Assembly (NCBI GenBank): GCA_963817855.1
Contig: CAWFQA010000004.1
Coordinates: 434,001 to 498,000 of the forward strand
Source: JAKAAZ01 sp963817855
GTDB lineage: Bacteria > Acidobacteriota > Terriglobia > Terriglobales > Acidobacteriaceae
Direction of reading: 5' to 3'
DNA: 64,000 bases
The notes below the pieces were generated by a model. That model made no database searches. It was given only the letters and a program-made list of their open reading frames with translations, and was not told the DNA's origin. Positions 9,452-16,702 of the stretch are shown here, one piece after another. Each line of letters begins with the position of its first letter. Position 1 is the first letter of the stretch. The position numbers were made by a program, and so were the translations under genes.

Positions 9452-11941
9452 ATGCAGAATGAAAATCGCGCGACCACGCTGAAAGCTTGTTCCACCCACC
9501 TCCCGGGCAATCAAATCACTCGACATGGCTGGACGCTGAGATGGGCGATGCCCGTGTTGTTTCTTTTGCTGTCGATGCAACTCACGGCGCAGCAGACTAC
9601 TTCTCCAGACTTCAGCAGTATTGACCGCATTATGGCGGCTGCGCTCAAGGCCAATACGGTGCCGGGAGCGGTGATTTTCGTCGGCCACGACGGTCATGTT
9701 GTCTTTCACAAAGCTTACGGCAATCGCTCCACGATACCCACGCCGAACGCCATGACGGAAGACACCATCTTCGATATGGCGTCGTTGACCAAGGTGATCG
9801 CCACCACCACGGCGGCGATGCAGCTTTATCAGCAGGGTCGCTTTCGCCTGAACGATCCGTTGTCGAACTACCTTCCCGAGTTTGCTTCCAACGGAAAAAA
9901 GGACATTACCATACGGCAGATCATGACGCATTACTCCGGCTTGCCGCCAGACCTGGATCTTAGCTACCCGTGGACGGGGAAGCAGACAGCGTACGACATG
10001 GCATTTACGGTCAAGCCGGAACGTCCGCCGGGAACTGCATTTCGCTACAGCGACATCAACTTCATCATGATGGGAGCGCTGGTCGAAAAACTCAGCGGCA
10101 TGACTCTCGACGCATACACCGCGAAGTATGTGTTCGCTCCGCTGGGGATGACTCATACCCGCTTCTTGCCTCCTGATTCGTGGCAAAGCGATATCGCACC
10201 GACTCAGTATGACGAAAATCATCACATGCTTCAGGGCACGGTGAACGATCCCACTTCGAGAAGAATGGGCGGCGTGGCGGGTCATGCCGGTCTGTTCAGC
10301 ACTGCAAACGATCTGTCGATCTTCGCTCAGAACCTGCTGGATCTGCTGGCGGGGAGACCCAGCAAGTTTCCCCTGAACCGACTGACGGCCGAGAAGATGA
10401 CCACCCCGCAGAATCCTGCGACCGCTGTTGCTCTACGTGGCCTGGGATGGGACATCGAAAGTCCTTTTTCCGGCAATCGCGGGGAATTGTTTCCGGTGGG
10501 TAGCTTTGGGCACACGGGCTGGACCGGAACCGACATCTGGATGGATCCATGGAGTGACAGCTACATTATTTTTCTCAGCAATCGCAACTATCCCGATCGC
10601 CGCCCAAACACGATTCCACTGGAAGGGAAACTTGCCAACGCTGCTGCCCAGGCACTCGATATCCAAATTCCGGAGTCGGGAAGGGAGATCACACGCCTCA
10701 CCGGATACAACGAATCTCTGACGGATATGCGTCGGTGGCCAAACCGAAACGCCACAGTCGAAACGGGCATCGACGTGTTGGAGCAGGAAAATTTTGCGAC
10801 CTTAGCGCGGTTGAGAAAAAAGCACGGTGGACATTTGCGAGTAGGCATACTCAGCAATCAGACTGGCTTGGATAGTCACGGCCGCCGCACGATTGATGTT
10901 CTCTTCCAAGACGCGCAAGCCAAGGTGCCGGGTCTGAAGGTGACAATGCTCTTCAGCCCGGAGCACGGGATCACTGGAAATATGGATACTACCGACATTT
11001 CCGGCAGCACCGATAAGCCGACCGGATTGCCAGTGTTCAGCATGTATGGCGCTACGGCCGCCGAACGTCATCCTCCGATAAAAAAGCTGCGCCATTTGGA
11101 CGCGGTTGTCATTGATCTGCGCGACGTCGGGGTACGTTTCTATACGTATGAGACTGCTGTTGCCTATTTCCTTCAGGCAGCCGCGCACACTGGAACAGAT
11201 ATCGTGATCCTCGATCGGCCGGATCCCATCAACGGATCGTTCGTCCAAGGACCGGTGTCAGATGCCAGCCATTCCAGCTACACCGGGTTTATGCCGCTGC
11301 CGGTTCGCCACGGCATGACGATGGGTGAATTGGCGCGCTACTTCAATGGCGAGGGTCACCTGGGAGCGTCGCTGACTGTGGTCGCGATGAAGGGATGGCA
11401 GCGCGGAGATTGGTACGATTCCACGTCGCTGCTCTGGGTGAATCCATCGCCCAACCTGCGCAACCTGAACGAGGCCACTCTTTATCCCGGGCTGGGAATG
11501 ATCGAGTCGTCAAATATTTCCGTTGGCCGCGGTACAGATACTCCGTTCGCCTGGATCGGCGCACCTTGGATCGATGCGACACAGTTTGCAGCCGCTCTGA
11601 ATCATCGCATGATTCCGGGGATTCGTTTCGTGCCGGTCGAGTTCACTCCAAACGCGCCGTATCCTTACGCGGGCCAGGTCTGCAAGGGGGTGCAGTTCGT
11701 CATCACAAACCGCAACGAACTGAATATACCTGAGATGGGCATTGAGATTGCGTCGATGTTGTACAAGATGTATCCAACTCAGTACCACCTGGATACCACT
11801 GCACCCCTGCTGGCCAATCAGGCGACGCTCAAGGCACTCGAAGATCACGAAGATCCGGAATCCATCGCCGACACATGGCGAGATGGTATCGAGCGGTATA
11901 AGGATCGCCGCAAAGCATATCTGATCTACCCGAACGAATAG
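9452..11941 (+). CDS. fusion of a beta-lactamase-like serine hydrolase and a NamZ-type exo-beta-N-acetylmuramidase (DUF1343)
   Basis: About 829 residues with a signal segment (32-47). Domain 1 (about 55-405) is a class C beta-lactamase/DD-peptidase fold: Ser111-Leu-Thr-Lys114, Tyr199-Ser-Asp and His354-Thr-Gly, all three active-site elements. Domain 2 (about 437-825) is DUF1343/GH171: RVGILSNQTGLD, LFSPEHGITG, DLRDVGVRFYTY, NPSPNLRN and SSNISVGRGTDTPF. In Bacillus subtilis these are separate neighbouring genes, amiE/ybbE and namZ/ybbC, used in MurNAc recovery from peptidoglycan. Here they are one polypeptide exported to the periplasm. AGGAAG at 9431-9436 favours TTG 9446 or ATG 9452; the frame opens further upstream at TTG 9386, without support. 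It lies 143 bases after GH9 on the same strand. Confidence 0.9.
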   Translation: MQNENRATTLKACSTHLPGNQITRHGWTLRWAMPVLFLLLSMQLTAQQTTSPDFSSIDRIMAAALKANTVPGAVIFVGHDGHVVFHKAYGNRSTIPTPNAMTEDTIFDMASLTKVIATTTAAMQLYQQGRFRLNDPLSNYLPEFASNGKKDITIRQIMTHYSGLPPDLDLSYPWTGKQTAYDMAFTVKPERPPGTAFRYSDINFIMMGALVEKLSGMTLDAYTAKYVFAPLGMTHTRFLPPDSWQSDIAPTQYDENHHMLQGTVNDPTSRRMGGVAGHAGLFSTANDLSIFAQNLLDLLAGRPSKFPLNRLTAEKMTTPQNPATAVALRGLGWDIESPFSGNRGELFPVGSFGHTGWTGTDIWMDPWSDSYIIFLSNRNYPDRRPNTIPLEGKLANAAAQALDIQIPESGREITRLTGYNESLTDMRRWPNRNATVETGIDVLEQENFATLARLRKKHGGHLRVGILSNQTGLDSHGRRTIDVLFQDAQAKVPGLKVTMLFSPEHGITGNMDTTDISGSTDKPTGLPVFSMYGATAAERHPPIKKLRHLDAVVIDLRDVGVRFYTYETAVAYFLQAAAHTGTDIVILDRPDPINGSFVQGPVSDASHSSYTGFMPLPVRHGMTMGELARYFNGEGHLGASLTVVAMKGWQRGDWYDSTSLLWVNPSPNLRNLNEATLYPGLGMIESSNISVGRGTDTPFAWIGAPWIDATQFAAALNHRMIPGIRFVPVEFTPNAPYPYAGQVCKGVQFVITNRNELNIPEMGIEIASMLYKMYPTQYHLDTTAPLLANQATLKALEDHEDPESIADTWRDGIERYKDRRKAYLIYPNE

Positions 11942-12067
11942 TTGGTGGGCGTCATCTCAGGGCTGCCGAGCGGACATGTGGGATAAGAAGTGGGGCCTTG
12001 GTGTCAGGCGAAGCGACGGCGTCGCAGGCCAAACTGCTGCCGCAATCGCGTGTGATTGCAGCAAACC

Positions 12068-12143
12068 TGGTGAGCGCGCTGGGACTCGAACCCAGGACCC
12101 ACGCATTAAAAGTGCGTTGCTCTACCACCTGAGCTACGCGCTC
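12068..12143 (-). tRNA. tRNA-Lys(TTT)
   Basis: Folding the minus strand gives a perfect seven-pair acceptor (GAGCGCG with CGCGCTC), a D arm with GCTC/GAGC, an anticodon stem ACGCA/TGCGT closing the loop CTTTTAA (anticodon TTT, lysine), a five-base variable loop and a T arm CTGGG/CCCAG with TTCGAGT. The discriminator is A, and the 3' CCA is encoded (12068-12070). The body is 73 bases plus CCA. No integrase or att-like duplication is seen nearby. Confidence 0.97.
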
Positions 12144-12630
12144 TCACCTTGATCCAAATTATCACATTGAGCCGCCGCCTCCTAAGTAGCGGCGCAGTCC
12201 ACTTCAAGAAGTATCGCTTCAAAATCACGGGATTGCGAACCCTCTGGTTCGGCCGTTTTGGAGCACGATCGGCGGTGAACATGCGTCGCTGTCATTGGCG
12301 CAGCTTCCGATGATAGCGAGCATGGTGCATCCGCCTCATTTTTTGCCCGGTCGGCGCAATTTTTTGTTCTGTGCGCCCAGAATGTTTGCTACCCTCGATG
12401 AAAGTTCAGACCATCCACATTGCTTTTTGCCGCTCCAGCGGCTTGTGTATTTGTGTCTTTTTGCTGCTCGGCTCTGCAAGCTCTTCGGCCTATCTTTCGC
12501 CGCCACGCACGACAAATTTGTCTGGCCGCATTTGCGATTGGGACCCCTCCTGTTGGTTGGGCGGCAGGATGGCGTCGTTCACGATTGGTGATTGGCCCGC
12601 CCCTTACCGAGAGCTGCAAGGAGGAATTGC
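12144..12630. other. 487-base stretch without a convincing gene
   Basis: It lies between the tRNA-Lys 5' end and the small gene at 12631. The tRNA promoter must be at its left edge; TGATAAT near 12160 on the minus strand could be a -10 element. A short hairpin (CGAACC/GGTTCG, 12236-12251) and two T runs at about 12340-12365 are visible. Several open frames cross 12370-12660, but none has a good ribosome site or recognisable protein. It probably holds the promoter and leader of the 12631 gene. Confidence 0.5.
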
Positions 12631-12936
12631 ATGGCCCGCCGAACTTACAAATTCATGTTGAAGAATGCGAAAGAAATTTCTTTCGTCGGTACGCGCTATT
12701 ATCCGGTGGAGGTGGACCCCAACCTCTCTCCCTACACGACCGTGCTGGCGACCATATGGGATGAAGAACATATGGTCGGCCAGGTGAACCAGACGGAAAT
12801 TCTGGCTTGGTGGTCGGAGGCGTATCAGGAGCCGCAGCGCGGAATAGTTGGCCAGTGTGACAAGTCAATGTCAGAAGACACCAACGCGGCTCAACCTGAA
12901 AAACCTGGCGGCGTGTTGCTCTCCAGCGAGAATTAA
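12631..12936 (+). CDS. small conserved-looking hypothetical protein
   Basis: 101 residues starting MARRTYKFMLKNAKEISF. The start is well fixed: AAGGAGGA at 12618-12625 sits six bases before ATG 12631, although the frame is open further upstream. The first 70 residues look like a small alpha/beta fold with many aromatic residues; the last 30 (DTNAAQPEKPGG) are polar and probably disordered. There is no signal peptide or membrane helix. I do not recognise the family. The gene stands alone between tRNA-Lys and the cysteine-synthase-like gene, with 92 bases before the latter. The strong ribosome site and codon use argue that it is real. Confidence 0.65.
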   Translation: MARRTYKFMLKNAKEISFVGTRYYPVEVDPNLSPYTTVLATIWDEEHMVGQVNQTEILAWWSEAYQEPQRGIVGQCDKSMSEDTNAAQPEKPGGVLLSSEN

Positions 12937-13028
12937 CTCCGCGACCCCGTATGAATGTGCGCGTCTAGTGTCATCCATCAGTACTCGCCGGTGCCCTGAT
13001 ACACTGAAAAGTTTGCAAGGGACCCCCG

Positions 13029-14015
13029 ATGACTGCGACAAAGATGACGAGCGCGACCGATCTGAAGCCGCCTGCCAACGCTGAGGCTTTTCGACACACG
13101 GCTGCTGACACCATGGAATTGGTGGGAAATACGCCGATTGTGCACCTGGGTCGAATTTCGCCAGAGAATGGCGCCGCGATTTACGCGAAGCTGGAATTCC
13201 TGAATCCCGGCGGCAGCATCAAGGATCGCGCTGCCCTCGGGCTCATCCTGGACGCGGAGCAGCACGGGGTCTTGCAACCTGGTGGTACGGTTGTCGAGGC
13301 GACGGCCGGCAACACGGGTGTGGGGTTGGCGTTTATCGGTGTTCGTCGCGGCTACAAAGTCGCTCTCTTCGTACCGGAAGGCTTCGCGGAAGAAAAATGT
13401 ATCCTGATGTGCGGTTTTGGCGCGACCGTGGAACGCACCCCGGAAGACGAAGGCATGCAGGGCGCGATTCTCAGGGCGCGCGATTTTGCGCGTTCCATCC
13501 CCGGTGCATGGATGGCCGGCCAGTTCGACAACCCCGCCAATCCCGACTTTCACTTTCGCACCACAGCCCAGGAAGTCCTGAATCAAATGGAAAATCGAAT
13601 CGATGGGTTTGTCGCTGGGATCGGCACCGGCGGAACCTTCACTGGAATTGCGCGCAGACTGCGGCAGGAGTTGGGTGCCGTCAAGATGGTTGCGGTCGAA
13701 ACGGAGGGCTCTGTTTTGCAGGGCGGAACGCCGGGCAAACATAAGGTGGAGGGAATTGGAGTCAGCTTTATTCCGAAGACGTTCGACGGGTCATTGTGCG
13801 ACTCCATCGTGCGGGTCACCGACCAGGATGCTTTTGCAATGGTGAAGAGGCTGGCCACAGAAGAGGGCGTTCTGGGAGGCTCCAGTGCGGGGGCAAATGT
13901 CTTCGCCTCGTTGCAACTGGCACGCAGCATGCGTCCAGGACAACGGATCATAACCATCATTCCAGATTCTGCCGAGCGATATCTTTCGAAGAAAATTTTC
14001 GACGGCGGACTCTAA
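13029..14015 (+). CDS. PLP-dependent cysteine synthase / cystathionine beta-synthase-like enzyme
   Basis: 328 residues, a fold-type II PLP enzyme. The opening MELVGNTPIVHLG and NPGGSIKDRAAL hold the PLP lysine (the K of SIKDR); EATAGNTGVGLA binds the substrate carboxylate and GIGTGGTFTGIARR binds the phosphate. GSSAG lies near the C terminus. O-acetylserine sulfhydrylases and the catalytic core of cystathionine beta-synthase share these marks, and length alone cannot separate them. The next gene (14088) is a cystathionine gamma-synthase/lyase, the same pairing as mccA-mccB of Bacillus, which runs reverse transsulfuration from homocysteine to cysteine. That makes a CBS-like role reasonable, but it is inferred. 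Start ATG 13029, with a weak AAGGGA before it. Confidence 0.87.
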   Translation: MTATKMTSATDLKPPANAEAFRHTAADTMELVGNTPIVHLGRISPENGAAIYAKLEFLNPGGSIKDRAALGLILDAEQHGVLQPGGTVVEATAGNTGVGLAFIGVRRGYKVALFVPEGFAEEKCILMCGFGATVERTPEDEGMQGAILRARDFARSIPGAWMAGQFDNPANPDFHFRTTAQEVLNQMENRIDGFVAGIGTGGTFTGIARRLRQELGAVKMVAVETEGSVLQGGTPGKHKVEGIGVSFIPKTFDGSLCDSIVRVTDQDAFAMVKRLATEEGVLGGSSAGANVFASLQLARSMRPGQRIITIIPDSAERYLSKKIFDGGL

Positions 14016-14087
14016 AGGCTCGCAATGCGTCTTTACCAATCCGTAAATCGATCTACGAATCAGGGAAGGCTTCAAGGGAACAAGCAA

Positions 14088-15236
14088 ATGGCAGAAAAGA
14101 AGAAAGGTTTTTCGACCCGCGCAATTCACGATGGGCAGGCTCCAGATCCCGTTACAGGCGCAGTCAATGTTCCCATTTATGCCACCTCCACGTATGTGCA
14201 GCAGGAGATTGGCAAGAACAAAGGCTACGAATATTCCAGGGTCTCCAATCCTACCCGGACGGCATTGGAGGAGAATTTCGCGTCATTGGAAAGCGGAACT
14301 TCAGCCCATGTGTTTGGCAGTGGAATGGCAGCCATTACCGCGCTCTGCACCATGATGAAGAGCGGCGACCACATTGTTTGCAGCGACAATATGTACGGTG
14401 GAACCACACGGCTATTCGACCAGGTATTGACCCGGTACGGGCTTGAGTTTACCTACGTGAACACGTCCGATGCTGGCAATGTCAATAAGGCAATTCGACC
14501 CACGACCAAACTGGTCCACATCGAAACCCCAACCAATCCAATGCTGGCGCTGACGGATATTGCGGCCGTTGCTGCAATTTGTCACAGTCACGGTGTCGAA
14601 TTAAGCGTCGATAACACATTTATGTCCCCATACTTTCAGCGACCGATTGAATTTGGCGCGGACATTGTGATGCATTCAACGACCAAATTTCTGAATGGTC
14701 ATTCCGATGGTTTGGGTGGAGTGTTGATCGGCACCAGGCCCGAACATGCCGAAACGTTTGCCTTCGTGCAAAAATGCACCGGCGGCATTCTGTCTCCGTT
14801 TGAGGCATGGCTGTTGTTGCGTGGAGTGAAGACGCTGGCGGTGCGGATGCGCCAGCATGACTCTAACGGCCGCATCGTGGCTGACTGGCTTCAGAAACAC
14901 CGAAATGTGCGGAGCGTCTATTATCCGGGTCTTCCAGATCATCCCCAATACGAGCTTGCCAAGCGGCAGATGTCCGGCTTCGGATCGATGCTGAGTTTTG
15001 ACCTGGGATCGCTCGAAGCAGCAAATCGTATGTTGCGGAAGGTTGAAATATGCAGCCTGGCAGAGTCGCTGGGCGGCGTGGAGACGCTCATCTCCCACCC
15101 CGCGTCGATGACCCATGCCGCAATCGGAGAGGAAGGCCGGCGCAAACTCGGCATCACCGAGGGATTGGTGCGTATCTCGGTGGGAATTGAAGATGTGGAA
15201 GATATCGTGGCGGACCTGGAACAGGCTCTTACTTGA
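14088..15236 (+). CDS. cystathionine gamma-synthase/gamma-lyase family enzyme
   Basis: 382 residues, a fold-type I PLP enzyme of the Cys/Met metabolism family. FSTRAIHDGQAPDP at the N terminus, YSRVSNPTRTALE, the PLP lysine in HSTTKFLNGHSD and the C-terminal SLGGVETLISHPASMTHA are all in place. Family members either make cystathionine from O-acyl-homoserine and cysteine or split cystathionine to cysteine; the sequence does not decide. AAGGGA at 14074-14079 supports ATG 14088 over the in-frame ATG 14025. It follows the cysteine-synthase-like gene by 72 bases on the same strand, probably in one operon. Convergent with the NtrC regulator gene, with 35 bases between. Confidence 0.9.
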   Translation: MAEKKKGFSTRAIHDGQAPDPVTGAVNVPIYATSTYVQQEIGKNKGYEYSRVSNPTRTALEENFASLESGTSAHVFGSGMAAITALCTMMKSGDHIVCSDNMYGGTTRLFDQVLTRYGLEFTYVNTSDAGNVNKAIRPTTKLVHIETPTNPMLALTDIAAVAAICHSHGVELSVDNTFMSPYFQRPIEFGADIVMHSTTKFLNGHSDGLGGVLIGTRPEHAETFAFVQKCTGGILSPFEAWLLLRGVKTLAVRMRQHDSNGRIVADWLQKHRNVRSVYYPGLPDHPQYELAKRQMSGFGSMLSFDLGSLEAANRMLRKVEICSLAESLGGVETLISHPASMTHAAIGEEGRRKLGITEGLVRISVGIEDVEDIVADLEQALT

Positions 15237-15271
15237 GTACGTCAGCTCCAAACAAGAGTGCGGTCAGGGAA

Positions 15272-16702
15272 TCAATCCTTCAGCTTCTTTCGTATTTCGA
15301 TGTTCAACCTCTTGATCTTTTGATTCAGGGTTGAAAGAGGAATGCGAAATGCTTCCGCAGCATCAGTCTGGTTCCAATTACAGCTTTCCAGCCGGTCTGT
15401 GATGATGTGTTTTTCGATTTCTTCCAAAATCTCAAACAGAGAGGCATCCGGATTGTGCTCCAGCAGGCTGGTTTCGTAGCTGCGTCCTGTCAGATGATCC
15501 GGCAGCAATTCTTTCGGAATTGTCTGGTCTGTGGAAAGAACAACGCAGCGTTCGATCACATTTTCCAGCTCTCGCACATTTCCCGGCCAGGAATAATCAA
15601 TCAGCGCACGCATGGTCTCCGGCGAAATAGTGCGCAAAGGTAGCTGATTCTCTTCGCAAAAACGCTTCAGGCAATGCGCGACCAGCAGCGGGATATCTTC
15701 TTTTCGATTCCGCAGCGGCGGCAGGTCAATGGTGATGACGTTCAGCCTGTAAAAAAGATCTTCGCGAAAGCGGCCCTCACGTACCGCAAGTCGCAGATCG
15801 GCATTGGTGGCCGCGACAATCCGGACATCGACCTGAAGCTCTTGCACTCCGCCGACTAGCATGAATTTCCTGTCCTGTAAGACGCGCAGCAATTTTGCCT
15901 GCGTGTCCAATGCCATGGTTCCAATTTCATCCAAAAACACGGTGCCGCCATTGGCAATTTCAAACAAACCCTTCTTCGATGCGATGGCGGAGGTGAATGC
16001 ACCTTTAACATGACCGAACAGGGTGCTCTCCAGCAGGTCGGCCGGCACAGCCCCGGTGTGAACGGGGACGAACGGTTTGTCGCGGCGCGGTGAATGGGAG
16101 TGGATCGCTTTGGCGATCAGTTCCTTCCCTGTACCGCTTTCGCCTTGTACCAGCACAGTAGAGCGGCTTGGAGCCACTTGACCCACCAGGTCAAGCACCG
16201 CTTGCATGGGTTCACTTTTGCCGATGATGTTTTCAAAACTGTAGCGCTGCTTCAGTGCGCGCTTAAGCTGAATATTTTCTGTTTCCGCGCGGTGTTGCCC
16301 GATCGCGCCGCGGATATCGGCGAGCAGCTTTTCGTTGTCCCATGGCTTCTGGATGAAATTGTTGGCGCCGAAGTGCATGGCTTCGACGACATTCTGCACT
16401 GTGCCGTACGCCGTAATCATGATGACCGGAAGGTTCGCATGCCGAGCGCGAATCGCCTGCAGAATTTCAAATCCGCTTTGACCAGGCAGCGCAAGGTCGA
16501 GCAGAACCAGATCGAAGACCGATTCTTCGAGGGCCTTCAAACCCTTGGCTCCATCCGGCGCAGTCGCAACCTCAAAGCCTTCCAGCTCCAACAGCAGCTG
16601 CAGCGATTCGCGAATGGCCGCTTCATCGTCAATGATGATGATGCGGAGCGGGAGGGTACTGTCGGCTTCCGGAGAAATACTTTCGTGCACAACCTCAGGC
16701 AT
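15272..16702 (-). CDS. sigma-54-dependent NtrC-family response regulator
   Basis: 476 residues: receiver domain (about 18-132) with phospho-acceptor Asp69, AAA+ domain (about 157-390) with Walker A GESGTGKE (187-194) and Walker B GGTVFLDEIG, and a Fis-type HTH at the C terminus (NWNQTDAAEAF...STLNQKIKRL). The sigma-54 contact loop reads GAFTSA (234-239) rather than the canonical GAFTGA. Once phosphorylated, such proteins form rings at enhancer sites and open promoters held by RpoN. The start overlaps the end of the kinase gene by eight bases, so the two are coupled and cognate. Target genes are unknown; I found no clear -24/-12 site nearby. Confidence 0.94.
   Translation of the reverse strand: MPEVVHESISPEADSTLPLRIIIIDDEAAIRESLQLLLELEGFEVATAPDGAKGLKALEESVFDLVLLDLALPGQSGFEILQAIRARHANLPVIMITAYGTVQNVVEAMHFGANNFIQKPWDNEKLLADIRGAIGQHRAETENIQLKRALKQRYSFENIIGKSEPMQAVLDLVGQVAPSRSTVLVQGESGTGKELIAKAIHSHSPRRDKPFVPVHTGAVPADLLESTLFGHVKGAFTSAIASKKGLFEIANGGTVFLDEIGTMALDTQAKLLRVLQDRKFMLVGGVQELQVDVRIVAATNADLRLAVREGRFREDLFYRLNVITIDLPPLRNRKEDIPLLVAHCLKRFCEENQLPLRTISPETMRALIDYSWPGNVRELENVIERCVVLSTDQTIPKELLPDHLTGRSYETSLLEHNPDASLFEILEEIEKHIITDRLESCNWNQTDAAEAFRIPLSTLNQKIKRLNIEIRKKLKD

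Noticed and set aside
12068..12630. tRNA-Lys as an integration site of a genomic island
   Set aside because: No integrase, no repeat of the tRNA 3' end and no change in composition on either side.
12371..12661. Open frames over the region before the small gene at 12631, one with a hydrophobic start
   Set aside because: No ribosome site, cysteine-rich and unlike any family, and the strong AAGGAGGA site clearly serves ATG 12631 in another frame.
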